Origin: Alistipes excrementigallinarum
GTDB lineage: Bacteria > Bacteroidota > Bacteroidia > Bacteroidales > Rikenellaceae
DNA length: 64,000 nucleotides
NCBI GenBank assembly: GCA_019112825.1
Contig: DXIP01000009.1
Coordinates: 1-64,000, forward strand
Direction of reading: 5' to 3'
The stretch's first letter is position 1, and each line of letters opens with the position of its first letter. The notes under the pieces are model-generated. The model was not told the origin of the DNA, did no database searches, and saw only the letters and a list, made by a program, of their open reading frames with translations. The translations under genes and the position numbers were made by a program. Positions 15,031 to 23,009 of the stretch are shown in pieces.

Positions 15031-15615
15031 CTACCGCCGTGATTTGCGGAGTGCGTCGCGACGCTGCTCAGCCAGCGGCCGCTTGTCGGGACGCATGTCG
15101 CGCGGCAGCGGCATGCGGATGATGCGGGCGTCGAGCCAGCGGTCCTCGTAGGGACTCCAGTTGTTCATCGGGAGATACCCTACCGTCATCCGCCACCGGA
15201 ACCCGTTGCGGTTGACCAGGTCGTTCGACAGGCGCGGTATGGAGAGCACCGAAGCTCGGGCCCGTTCGCGCATCTGCTGCAGCTGCTTCTGCTCGCGCTC
15301 CTTCCGCGCAAAGGGATTGCCGCTTTGGCCGGGCCAGTCGCCCGGAAGGGTCAGCGGCTCGCCGTAGAGCAGCTCCATGAGCGCCAGCGAGTCGTCGAGC
15401 GGCCGAATTTCATCCCCGCCGTGCTGTGCGCCGCCCCACTGCGGAGGCTCGCCCTGCGCCGGGAGGGCTTCCCGAGCGGGATGTTCTCCCTGTGCCCGGA
15501 GCTCTTCCTGTGCAGCAAGAGGCTGTGGCGCCGGCGCCGGCTGCGGAGTCTGGGCGCCAGGCACCCCGATGCCGCAAAGCAGGCTCATGCCGATGGTAAG
15601 CAGTCTCGTCTTCAT
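15031..15615 (-). CDS. Hypothetical secreted protein
   Basis: The 194-residue protein starts at the ATG preceded by AAAGGAGGAGAC, an unusually strong ribosome binding site. A signal peptide (MKTRLLTIGMSLLCGIG, then VPGAQT) leads to a linker of about 50 residues with repeated A/Q/P/E units (AQGEHPAREALPAQGEPP), then a basic C-terminal domain (LSNDLVNRNGFRWRMTVGYLPMNNW, and RIIRMPLPRDMRP). No family was recognised. It probably resides in the periplasm or is surface-exposed. Confidence 0.65.
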   Translation of the reverse strand: MKTRLLTIGMSLLCGIGVPGAQTPQPAPAPQPLAAQEELRAQGEHPAREALPAQGEPPQWGGAQHGGDEIRPLDDSLALMELLYGEPLTLPGDWPGQSGNPFARKEREQKQLQQMRERARASVLSIPRLSNDLVNRNGFRWRMTVGYLPMNNWSPYEDRWLDARIIRMPLPRDMRPDKRPLAEQRRDALRKSRR

Positions 15616-15779
15616 GTCTCCTCCTTTTGCTTTGTCTCCGTTTATCTCCCTTGAGCTCAAGGGTTCCCGTTACCGAGTATTTCTGCCATTCCGGGGTGTT
15701 CCCTACTCCCCCTGGTTCTCCCTCCGTCCGGATGTTCGCCTCCGGATGTCTCCGTCAGCCGTCTCCGGGCGGCTGCGGG

Positions 15780-16244
15780 TCACTTGTCGTAGGCCTCCAG
15801 AATCTGCTGGTAGTGGTCCTTCGTGCGCACCTTCTCGAAAATTTTCTCGATGCGCCCCTCGGCGTCGATGATGAAGGTCGTGCGCAGAACGCCCATGTAC
15901 TTGCGCCCGTACATCGACTTTTCGGCCCAGACGCCGTAGGCTTCGCAGACCGAGTGGTCGGTGTCGGCCAGCAACGTGAAGTTCAAATCGTGCTTTGCGC
16001 AGAAGTTGCGGTGCGACTGCTCGCTGTCGGGGCTCACGCCGATAATCCGAACCCCCCGACGGGCCAGTTCGTCGCGCCCGTCGCGCAGGCTCTTGGCCTC
16101 GAGCGTACACCCCGAGGTGTTGTCCTTGGGGTAAAAGTAGAGGATGACGCGCTGGCCGCGAAGGTCCGCAAGCGACAGAGGTTCACCCTCTTGCGTGGTC
16201 GATTTGAAGTCGGGAGCCATATCCCCGGGTCGTAATGCAATCAT
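15780..16244 (-). CDS. bcp: Thioredoxin-dependent thiol peroxidase (BCP-type peroxiredoxin)
   Basis: The 154-residue cytoplasmic enzyme reduces hydroperoxides with electrons from thioredoxin. The peroxidatic cysteine is Cys46 in FYPKDNTSGCTLEA, the BCP version of the peroxiredoxin motif, and a second cysteine near residue 85 (NFCAKHDL) is at a plausible resolving position. VILYFYPK and GVLRTTFIIDAEGRI are typical of the family. A TAATTTTG element at 16273-16280 on the minus strand may be its -7 promoter element. Confidence 0.93.
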   Translation of the reverse strand: MIALRPGDMAPDFKSTTQEGEPLSLADLRGQRVILYFYPKDNTSGCTLEAKSLRDGRDELARRGVRIIGVSPDSEQSHRNFCAKHDLNFTLLADTDHSVCEAYGVWAEKSMYGRKYMGVLRTTFIIDAEGRIEKIFEKVRTKDHYQQILEAYDK

Positions 16245-16328
16245 AGGTTTCTCAACGGATGAAATTACCTTTCAAAATTAATATAATTCCGCGGATTTCC
16301 ATGCATGGGCCCCCACTTTTTTTGCGCC

Positions 16329-16547
16329 TCAGTCCCACGTGTAGGTCACCTCCACCTGCTCGTTGAACTCTTCGGGCGAGGTGTTCAGCCGGCGGCGGCA
16401 GGCCGGGCAGCGGATGGCCGTCTCGGTCTCGACATAGCCTCCGTCACCGCAGCCGATGCAGGAGGGCAGCATGCCGAAATAGGGTTGCGTCGAGTGTTCG
16501 AACTGTGCGCCGCAGTGTTTGCAGCGGATTTTGTAGGCTGTTCCCAT
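16329..16547 (-). CDS. Small zinc-ribbon protein
   Basis: This 72-residue protein carries three CxxC pairs: CKHC (residues 9-12), CIGC (30-33) and CPAC (48-51). The first two or the outer pairs probably bind zinc. The acidic C-terminal tail ends in VEVTYTWD. Such small proteins are frequent in Bacteroidota and have no assigned role. It is the only gene between bcp and the carbonic anhydrase gene, on the same strand. Confidence 0.75.
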   Translation of the reverse strand: MGTAYKIRCKHCGAQFEHSTQPYFGMLPSCIGCGDGGYVETETAIRCPACRRRLNTSPEEFNEQVEVTYTWD

Positions 16548-16652
16548 GGTCGTTTTCTTTTAGGTTCACGATGCAAAGGAACAACCTCCGAGTGACAACT
16601 TGTGACACAACCCGAAAGTGCGCAAAAAAAAATCCTGCCGCCGGGGGCTCCG

Positions 16653-17195
16653 CTACTGAATCGGCCGCAGTTCGCCGGTGGTCGAGTCCATGATGTACCC
16701 CTTGACCACCACGTCGTCGGGGATGAGCGGATGGTTGCGGACCAGGTCGACGGTCTCCAGAACGGCCGCCTCGGTATCGTCGAAGCCGTGGAGCCAGGCG
16801 TCGAGGTCGATGCCGCAGTGCTTCATGAGCGTGATGTGCTGCTCGGGAATCCCCCGCTGCTTCATCAGGTGCTGCATCTCGGCGCTGTCCATCCCCTGCA
16901 CGCCGCAGTTGGTGTGTCCGATAATCATCACCTCGGTGACCCCCAGCTCGTAGATGGCCACCAGCAGGCTGCGTACCGTGCTGTCGAAGGGGTTGGTGAT
17001 GGTGCCGCCGGCGTTCTTGATGATTTTCACGTCGCCGTTGCGCAGGCCGAGGGCTGCCGGCAGCAGCTCCACCAGACGCGTGTCCATGCAGGTGACAATC
17101 GCGATGCGCTTGTTGGGGTATTTGTCCGTAATATACCGCTCGTAACCCTTTTCGGCCACGAAGCGGCGGTTGAATGCCAGAATTTCGTCAATCAT
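16653..17195 (-). CDS. Beta-class carbonic anhydrase
   Basis: The 180-residue enzyme interconverts carbon dioxide and bicarbonate. Zinc ligands Cys36 (TCMDTR), His94 and Cys97 (GHTNCGV) and the Asp38/Arg40 dyad are all present, along with KNAGGTI. It is of the short, single-domain type. Its start overlaps the stop of the WYL regulator gene by four bases, so the two are translationally coupled. A run of nine A on the plus strand (nine U in its RNA) just after its stop, at about 16627-16635, is a likely transcription end. Confidence 0.93.
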   Translation of the reverse strand: MIDEILAFNRRFVAEKGYERYITDKYPNKRIAIVTCMDTRLVELLPAALGLRNGDVKIIKNAGGTITNPFDSTVRSLLVAIYELGVTEVMIIGHTNCGVQGMDSAEMQHLMKQRGIPEQHITLMKHCGIDLDAWLHGFDDTEAAVLETVDLVRNHPLIPDDVVVKGYIMDSTTGELRPIQ

Positions 17196-18106
17196 TTTTC
17201 GTCGTGTGTTTTATCCAGATTTTCAGTAATATATCGTCTTATGTATTCGCTCAGCTCCGGGGTGTCGACGATGCGGATGTCGTCGAGCAGCCCCACCACG
17301 AAGCGGCCCACGCCGGCGTAGTTGGCCACCTCGGTGTCGAGCAGCCAGCGCCCCTCGCCTGCCGGGCGGATGTCGCGTTCGGCGAGCGGATACTCCTCGC
17401 AGAGGAGGTTTCGGGCCAGCATGCCCAGCTCGAGCCGTACGCGGTGCCGCTCCTCGCCGTGCATGCGGAAGGGGTCGATGAAGCCCTCGGCGTGGTCGTC
17501 GGCATGCTGCCACGGCCGGCCGGTCGGAATGACCGAACCGATGCGCGCCGTCTTGAAGAGCTTGCACCGCCCGTCCTCGAGGTCGTAGCACCACACCTGC
17601 ACGTAGTTGGTCGTGAAGGCAAAGGGCTCGACCTGCCGGTCGCGGACGCCACCTCCGTGGCCCGACTGGTAGTCGCGCAGCGTCACCTGCTGCTGCTCCT
17701 CGATGGCCTCGACCAGCTGGCGGATGTTGGGGGCGTTCTTGCCGCGCACGACCGTGTCGGCCAGCGTGCGGTTGTCGTAGACCGAGTAGAGCTTGCGTTT
17801 GAGGTTCTGTTTCAGCAGGTTCGTGTCGTCGATGTTCTCGATGGCGCTCTTCAGGATGTGGGCCTCCTCCTCGGTGAAGTGGACCAGCTGCGAGATGTCG
17901 CGGAAATGGGGCGACGCCTTGTCGAGCCGGATGCAGTCGCCCGTCTTCTTGATGACGAAGCCCGCCTCGCGGAAGGTGTCGATGTAGCGGTAGATGGTGC
18001 GGCGCGACATCTGGAGCCGTTCGGCCAGCTGGTCGACGTTGTAGGTGGTGTTGGCCGTGAGCAGTTTCATGAGGCGCAGCAGCCGTTCGAGCTTGGGTTG
18101 GTCCAT
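17192..18106 (-). CDS. DeoR/YafY-type transcriptional regulator with WYL domain
   Basis: The 304-residue protein has an N-terminal winged helix-turn-helix (LAERLQMSRRTIYRYIDTF, residues 24-42) followed by a WYL ligand-binding region (RDYQSGHGGGVRDRQVEPFAF near 160-180) and a C-terminal WCX-type extension. WYL regulators often respond to nucleotides or nucleic acid ends. ATG 18106 is preferred because the helix-turn-helix then starts at the family's usual place and the -7 element TATCTTTG (18130-18137) is 24 bases away. Coupling to carbonic anhydrase is unusual and may mean it controls bicarbonate supply. Confidence 0.88.
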   Translation of the reverse strand: MDQPKLERLLRLMKLLTANTTYNVDQLAERLQMSRRTIYRYIDTFREAGFVIKKTGDCIRLDKASPHFRDISQLVHFTEEEAHILKSAIENIDDTNLLKQNLKRKLYSVYDNRTLADTVVRGKNAPNIRQLVEAIEEQQQVTLRDYQSGHGGGVRDRQVEPFAFTTNYVQVWCYDLEDGRCKLFKTARIGSVIPTGRPWQHADDHAEGFIDPFRMHGEERHRVRLELGMLARNLLCEEYPLAERDIRPAGEGRWLLDTEVANYAGVGRFVVGLLDDIRIVDTPELSEYIRRYITENLDKTHDEK

Positions 18107-18129
18107 GTGCGGAGGTCGTTTTTGCCCGG

Positions 18130-18137
18130 CAAAGATA
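18130..18137 (-). promoter_or_regulatory. Promoter -7 element of the WYL regulator-carbonic anhydrase operon
   Basis: CAAAGATA on the plus strand reads TATCTTTG on the minus strand. The hairpin at 18146-18166 lies between the -7 and -33 positions. Confidence 0.65.
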
Positions 18138-18140
18138 CGA

Positions 18141-18166
18141 AAAAGCCGTGACATGAGCTGTCACGG
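18141..18166 (-). terminator. Terminator of the STM3941-like gene, overlapping the next promoter
   Basis: On the minus strand CCGTGACA pairs with TGTCACGG (8 bp, 5-base loop, 18146-18166) followed by CTTTTT. It lies 41 bases after the upstream gene's stop. It also sits between the -33 and -7 positions of the WYL promoter, so a role as operator cannot be excluded. Confidence 0.7.
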
Positions 18167-18207
18167 TCAAGTTTTGTCTCCGTTGGTGGATGGCGGTCGG
18201 CGCTGGT

Positions 18208-18765
18208 CTATTGCTGCCGTGCCTCTCCCCTTGCTGCGAGGTACTCTTCGAGCACGTGTTCCAACTGTCCGGGTTCTGCATCGAGCAGGCGGTCGTTGAT
18301 TGTGTACGGCGTGTCGCAGATGCGCAGCGTTAGAGCGATGTTGGCCTTCTCCAGCATTCCGGAACTGTCGTATCGCTGTGCGAGGTCGCGGACATGGATG
18401 GCAAGGAGTTCATTCCCGGCAATCCGTTCCCGGCGGAACCCCTCAATCGACTTCCAGGGAAAGAAATAACCCTTTGTCGGTCTGAAAATCGTGTTGACCC
18501 GGAGCCCTTCGGGTGATACGACCACCAGCGGGCAGCGCCTGCGGAGTACAAGCAGAATGAACAGCCCGACGCCGCAGGTGCCGAAAAAGAGGATTGACAG
18601 CCACCCTATGGCGGGGATGACGTAGCGGGCTGCCCACAACGGGTCACTCTGGGCGTGGAGAATCATCCATGCCCCCGCGCCGACAAAGGCGATGCTTCCT
18701 GCCAGCAGGGGCAGGATTTTGCGGAGGCTGAGGTGAAAAAGGCAGGTTTCGTATTTCGGATTCAC
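18208..18765 (-). CDS. STM3941-like membrane protein
   Basis: The 185-residue protein has two membrane helices (about residues 17-37 and 48-72), then a cytoplasmic C-terminal domain of about 110 residues. The layout (short cytoplasmic start LRKILPLLAGS, two helices, then CPLVVVSPEGLRVN and PWKSIEGF) resembles the STM3941 family and PH-like membrane proteins of unknown function. It stands alone with its own promoter and terminator. Confidence 0.65.
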   Translation of the reverse strand: MNPKYETCLFHLSLRKILPLLAGSIAFVGAGAWMILHAQSDPLWAARYVIPAIGWLSILFFGTCGVGLFILLVLRRRCPLVVVSPEGLRVNTIFRPTKGYFFPWKSIEGFRRERIAGNELLAIHVRDLAQRYDSSGMLEKANIALTLRICDTPYTINDRLLDAEPGQLEHVLEEYLAARGEARQQ

Positions 18766-18787
18766 GGCGTATGGAGTTGGGTGTATA

Positions 18788-18795
18788 CAAAGATA
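18788..18795 (-). promoter_or_regulatory. Promoter -7 element of the STM3941-like gene
   Basis: Minus-strand TATCTTTG, 23 bases upstream of the start codon. Confidence 0.65.
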
Positions 18796-18836
18796 TAAAA
18801 AAATCGCGACGTGAGGCTTTGCCGCTTTTCATATGA

Positions 18837-18881
18837 AAACCGGAGGGAGGGATGCATGAATCGCATCCCTCCCTCCGGTTT
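18837..18881 (-). terminator. Terminator of dnaA, 19-bp perfect stem
   Basis: Bases 18837-18855 are the exact reverse complement of 18863-18881, with a 7-base loop. On the minus strand the stem ends in GGTTTTCATATG. Between it and the dnaA stop is a 110-bp pyrimidine-rich tract (18882-18991) with two TTCCGGCTCTTTT copies. Confidence 0.85.
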
Positions 18882-18991
18882 CTCTTTCATCTCTGCCTTC
18901 CGGCTCTTTTCTCTGTCCCTCTTTCCGGCTCTTTTTTCTGACCTTCTTTTGCCCTTCTTCTGTTCTTCTTCTGCCCCCCCCGGCTTCCGGG

Positions 18992-20422
18992 CTACTGGGC
19001 CAGCACCAGCTTTTCAATCTCCTCGACCTGGCGGCGGAAGTTCTTGTCCGTCTCCATCAGATTGGTCACCGCCTTGCACGAGTGGAGCACCGTGGCGTGG
19101 TTGCGGCCGCCGATGGCTGCACCGATAGCCGTCAGCGGGGCCTTGGTGTGCTGCTTCGAGAGGTACATCGCAATCTGTCGCGCCTGGGCAATCTCGCGCG
19201 TCCGCTCCGTGGAGTTGAAGCGCTCGAAGTCGAGGTTGAGGTACTGGCAGACCACCTCGATGATGTGCTCGATGGTCACCTCCTTCTGGTAGAGCTTCAC
19301 GTAGGCCTTCAGAATCTCCTTGGCCAGCGCCACGGTCATCTTGCGGCCCAGGAAGGTGGTATTGGCGGCCAGCGACGAGAGGGCCCCCTCGATTTCGCGG
19401 ACGTTGGCCGAGATGTTGTCGGCCAGGTAGGCAATCACCTCCTCCGAAACCTCCGTGCCGAGCTTCTGCGCCTTGGCGCGGATGATTTTCACCTTCGTCT
19501 CGCGGTCGGGCGTGTCAATCTGGGCCGAAAGACCCCACTTGAAGCGCGTCAGCAGCCGCTGCTCGATGTCCTTCAGCTCGACGGGCGGCTTGTCTGAGGT
19601 GAGGACGAGCTGCTTGCCGGCCAGCTGCAGGTGGTTGAAGATGTTGAAGAAGGCGTTCTGCGTACCGGTCTTTCCGGTCAGCTCCTGGATGTCGTCGATG
19701 AGCAGCACGTCAATCATCTGGTAGAAGTGGATGAAATCAGGGATTTCACCATTCTTGTAGGCCGTCTGGAACTGCGCCTGGAACTTGTTCATCGAGACGT
19801 AGAGCACCTGCAGTTCGGGATGGCGCTGGCGCACCTCGTGGCCGATGGCCTGGACGATGTGGGTCTTGCCCAGCCCCGAGTTACCGTATATATACAGCGG
19901 GTTGAAGGGGTTGTTGCCCGGATTGAGCGCCACGGACATGCCCGCCGAACGGGCCAGCCGGTTACATTCCCCCTCGATGAAGGTCTCGAAGGTGAGCGCC
20001 GGGCTGAGCTGCGGGTCGATGATTATCTTCTTGAGTCCCGGAATGACGAAGGGATTCTTTATATTTGCGGTGTTGGTCTGCGTGCTGAAGTGCGAAATGG
20101 CCGTCGTGTCGGCTTCGGGCGGAAGCGGCATCGAGGGCTTGTTGGATTTCGGCACGGCGTAGTGCAGACGGGTCTGCTGCCCGTAGAGCTGCGAGATGAT
20201 GGGACGCAGGAAGGGGATGTAGTTCTTCTCGATTTGGTCCACATAGCTCGCATTGGGTACGCGCAAACGCAGCGTCGTGCCGTCGAACTCGAGCGGGACG
20301 ATGGGCAGAAACCACTTGGCAAACTCCTCCTCGGTCGTCTGCTTTTTGATGCGGTCAAGACAGTTCTGCCATATATCGCTATATGCCTGCGCGTTGTTTA
20401 ACATGGTACGGGTTTGTGACAT
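18992..20422 (-). CDS. dnaA: Chromosomal replication initiator protein DnaA
   Basis: The 476-residue protein binds DnaA boxes at the replication origin and opens the DNA. Domain I is at residues 1-90, a variable linker at 90-140, the AAA+ domain starts at about 145 with Walker A YGNSGLGKTH (179-188) and Walker B VLLIDDIQE, and the C-terminal DNA-binding helix-turn-helix contains GGRNHATVLHSC. ATG at 20422 or 20404 (six residues later) are both possible starts. It is divergent from a phosphosugar mutase gene. Only one good DnaA box was seen nearby, so the origin may lie elsewhere. Confidence 0.97.
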   Translation of the reverse strand: MSQTRTMLNNAQAYSDIWQNCLDRIKKQTTEEEFAKWFLPIVPLEFDGTTLRLRVPNASYVDQIEKNYIPFLRPIISQLYGQQTRLHYAVPKSNKPSMPLPPEADTTAISHFSTQTNTANIKNPFVIPGLKKIIIDPQLSPALTFETFIEGECNRLARSAGMSVALNPGNNPFNPLYIYGNSGLGKTHIVQAIGHEVRQRHPELQVLYVSMNKFQAQFQTAYKNGEIPDFIHFYQMIDVLLIDDIQELTGKTGTQNAFFNIFNHLQLAGKQLVLTSDKPPVELKDIEQRLLTRFKWGLSAQIDTPDRETKVKIIRAKAQKLGTEVSEEVIAYLADNISANVREIEGALSSLAANTTFLGRKMTVALAKEILKAYVKLYQKEVTIEHIIEVVCQYLNLDFERFNSTERTREIAQARQIAMYLSKQHTKAPLTAIGAAIGGRNHATVLHSCKAVTNLMETDKNFRRQVEEIEKLVLAQ

Positions 20423-20438
20423 TTTGACGAGACAAAGT

Positions 20439-20447
20439 TGTGAATAA
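20439..20447 (-). promoter_or_regulatory. DnaA box (TTATTCACA) upstream of dnaA
   Basis: The minus strand reads TTATTCACA, a one-base variant of TTATCCACA that fits the TTWTNCACA consensus. It lies 17 bases upstream of the dnaA start and beside a weak CAACTTTG -7-like element, a usual place for DnaA autoregulation. Confidence 0.55.
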
Positions 20448-20566
20448 TTTTGTAAAAAGATTCCCGAATTTTGGTTGCATATTTCCTTTTTTTATATATA
20501 CGAAAATAGACGTCGTCGGGGTGCGAATTTTAACTCGCTGATATTGAATTGTCGAATAATTTTTCT

Positions 20567-20574
20567 TATATTTG
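20567..20574 (+). promoter_or_regulatory. Promoter (-7 TATATTTG) of the phosphosugar mutase gene
   Basis: TATATTTG with TTG at 20544-20546 upstream (20-base spacing). Predicted leader about 50 bases. Confidence 0.7.
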
Positions 20575-20632
20575 CGTATAAAATTTTTGGATGTTTTACG
20601 AATCAAACTATAAATAAAACAGATAAGCAACT

Positions 20633-22375
20633 ATGGCAAACGAACTGGAACAAATGGTACTGCGCAAGGCGCAGGCATGGCTCGACGGTCCCTACGACGA
20701 AGAGACCAAAAAACAGGTCAGATACCTGATGGACAACGATATGAAGGAGCTTGTCGAAAGCTTCTACAAGGACCTTGAGTTCGGTACGGGCGGCCTGCGC
20801 GGCATCATGGGCGTGGGTACGAACCGCATGAACGTCTATACGGTGGGTGCCGCCACGCAGGGGCTTTCCAACTACCTGAAGAAGAACTTCGCGGGCGAGC
20901 AGATTCGCGTGGCCGTGGGGCACGACAGCCGCAACAATTCGCGCATGTTCGCCGAGCGTGTGGCCGACATCTTCGCCTCGAACGGCTTCACGGTCTACCT
21001 CTTCGACGCGCTGCGTCCGACGCCCGAGCTGAGCTTCGCCATCCGCGAGCTGAAATGCCACTCGGGCGTTGTGGTGACGGCCTCGCACAACCCCAAGGAG
21101 TACAACGGCTACAAGGCCTACTGGACCGACGGTGCGCAGGTGACGCCGCCGCACGATACGAACATCATCGCCGAGGTGGAGAAGATTACCGACATCAACA
21201 TGATTCAGACGGGCGCCCACCCCGAGAACATCCACATCCTGGGTCAGGACTTCGATGAAATCTATCTGAACCGCGTGCATGCCCTCTCGCTTTCGCCCGA
21301 GTGCATCAAGCACCACCACGACATGAAGATTATCTATACGCCGCTCCACGGCTCTGGCGTGCGTCTGGTTCCCGCCTCGCTCCGCAAGTTCGGCTTCACG
21401 AACGTCAAGCTGGTTCCCGAGCAGGCGGTTGTCGACGGCAACTTCCCGACGGTCGAGTCGCCCAACCCCGAGGAGCGCAAGACGATGTCGATGGCCATCG
21501 ACCTGGCGGCCCGCGAAGGTGCCGACCTGGTACTGGCCACGGACCCCGACTCGGACCGCATCGGTGTGGCGCTGCGCAACAAGAAGGGCGAATACGTGCT
21601 GCTGAACGGCAACCAGACCCTCGTGCTGCTGCTCAGCTACCAGCTCACGCGCTGGGCCGAGCTGGGCAAGCTCGACGGCAAGCAGTATGTGGTGAAGACC
21701 ATCGTGACGTCGCAGATGGCCAATGCCGTGGCCAAGTTCTTCAACGTGAAGTGCTACGACTGCCTGACGGGCTTCAAGTACATTGCCAAGATTATCCGCG
21801 AGAACGAGGGCAAAGCGCAGTACATCGGCGGCGGCGAGGAGTCGTTCGGCTATCTGGCCGGCGACTACGTACGCGACAAGGACGCCGTATCGGCCTGCTC
21901 GATGGCGGCCGAGGCTGCCGCATGGGCCATGGATACGATGGGCCTGACGCTCTTCGAGTGGTTGCAGCAGCTCTACGTGAAGTACGATTTCTACCGCGAG
22001 GGGCTCGTTTCGGTGGTCCGCAAGGGCAAGGAGGGCGCCGAGCTGATTCAGAAGATGATGGTCGACTTCCGCGAGAACCCGCCCAAGACGATTCTGGGCT
22101 CGCCCGTGGTGCGCATCAACGACTTCAAGACGCTCGAGACGCTCGACGTGAAGAGCGGCGTGAAGACCCCCATCGTGCAGGACAGCAGCAACGTGCTGCA
22201 GTGGTTCACCGAGGACGGCACGATTGTTTCGGTACGTCCGTCGGGTACGGAGCCCAAAATCAAGTTCTACTTCGGTGTGAAGGCTCCGCTGCACTCGGTT
22301 GAGGAGTACGACAAGGTGCTTGCCGAGCTCGACGCCAAAATCGAGGGCATCAAGAAGGACCTCAAGCTGGAGTAG
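20633..22375 (+). CDS. Phospho-sugar mutase (phosphoglucomutase/phosphomannomutase family)
   Basis: The 580-residue enzyme moves phosphate between carbon 1 and carbon 6 of hexoses. The four alpha-phosphohexomutase signatures are present: active-site serine Ser151 in VVTASHNPKEYNG, metal loop DPDSDRIG (about 305), sugar loop GGEESFGY (about 403) and phosphate loop RPSGTEPKIKFYF near 545. The length and TGGLRGIMG near residue 52-60 fit the PgcA-type group that prefers glucose. It is monocistronic, with its own promoter and a strong terminator. Confidence 0.93.
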   Translation: MANELEQMVLRKAQAWLDGPYDEETKKQVRYLMDNDMKELVESFYKDLEFGTGGLRGIMGVGTNRMNVYTVGAATQGLSNYLKKNFAGEQIRVAVGHDSRNNSRMFAERVADIFASNGFTVYLFDALRPTPELSFAIRELKCHSGVVVTASHNPKEYNGYKAYWTDGAQVTPPHDTNIIAEVEKITDINMIQTGAHPENIHILGQDFDEIYLNRVHALSLSPECIKHHHDMKIIYTPLHGSGVRLVPASLRKFGFTNVKLVPEQAVVDGNFPTVESPNPEERKTMSMAIDLAAREGADLVLATDPDSDRIGVALRNKKGEYVLLNGNQTLVLLLSYQLTRWAELGKLDGKQYVVKTIVTSQMANAVAKFFNVKCYDCLTGFKYIAKIIRENEGKAQYIGGGEESFGYLAGDYVRDKDAVSACSMAAEAAAWAMDTMGLTLFEWLQQLYVKYDFYREGLVSVVRKGKEGAELIQKMMVDFRENPPKTILGSPVVRINDFKTLETLDVKSGVKTPIVQDSSNVLQWFTEDGTIVSVRPSGTEPKIKFYFGVKAPLHSVEEYDKVLAELDAKIEGIKKDLKLE

Positions 22376-22400
22376 TCATCTGCTCTACGGCTTTCGGCTC

Positions 22401-22441
22401 AGCCCCGGAACTTCCCGCAGGGAGGTTCCGGGGCTTTTTTT
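22401..22441 (+). terminator. Terminator of the phosphosugar mutase gene
   Basis: AGCCCCGGAAC pairs with GTTCCGGGGCT, with an inner TTCCC/GGGAG pairing, followed by seven T. It begins 26 bases after the stop. Confidence 0.92.
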
Positions 22442-22499
22442 GCCGAGTCGTCTCGTGGGCTTCTTCATCTCACGCACCTGAGTACTGGGCTTCCGGGCT

Positions 22500-22950
22500 T
22501 CTTCCGTCCGTTTTGCAGCCCGGCTCTCCCCGGCTCTCCCCGGCTCTCCTCAGCTCTCCTCGCCTCTGCTTTGTCCGGTTATCGCTGTACGTTGTTCTTT
22601 CTGTTCGCTCCAGTTCCCGCCCCTGCTTTTCAGTTCCCGCCCCTGCTTTTCAGTCCCCGTCCCTGCTTTTCAGTCCCCGTCCCTGCTTTTCAACCTCGCT
22701 CCTTACCCCTTGTTTGCCCTTGTCATGCCTCTGCCCTGCTCCTGCCTCTCCTCCTGTCTCCACGCCCCACACTTGTCTTCGTCCCACGCCTGTCCCCACT
22801 TTTGTCTCCGCGCTCGCCTTACCCTTGTCTCTACCCTGCCTCTTCCCCTGCGCCTTTCCCTGCCTCTGCCCTTGCTCCCGCTCCTCGCGCGCTCCTGCCT
22901 CTGCCTCTCCCCCCTGCCTTCCCTTCCTGTCCCTTTTTTCTCTGTCCGGC
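22500..22950. other. Long pyrimidine-rich intergenic tract
   Basis: About 450 bases are made almost only of C and T on the plus strand, with repeated CGGCTCTCC and CCTGCC words and the 20-bp tandem repeat. Three plus-strand frames stay open through it because stop codons need purines; none looks like a protein. No gene is called. Confidence 0.75.
22611..22690. repeat. Tandem repeat, four copies of a 20-bp unit
   Basis: Unit CAGTTCCCGCCCCTGCTTTT at 22611-22630 and 22631-22650 (exact), then 22651-22670 and 22671-22690 with two shared substitutions (CAGTCCCCGTCCCTGCTTTT). The pattern shows two rounds of duplication. Confidence 0.9.
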
Positions 22951-23009
22951 GTGAGAATTATTGTATTTCTAAATTTTTAGTAGTATATTTACGAAAAATT
23001 TAGAACGTG

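Noticed and set aside
20423..20632. Replication origin between dnaA and the phosphosugar mutase gene
   Set aside because: Only one DnaA box was seen in 210 bp, with no cluster and no repeated A+T 13-mers, so an origin cannot be claimed.
22611..22690. Possible CRISPR array (four evenly spaced 20-bp units)
   Set aside because: The units are directly contiguous with no spacers, and there are no cas genes in the window.
22513..23003. Three long plus-strand reading frames rich in Pro, Leu, Ser and Cys
   Set aside because: They overlap in different frames in a pyrimidine-only tract that has no stop codons by composition; no signal, domain or start context supports them.
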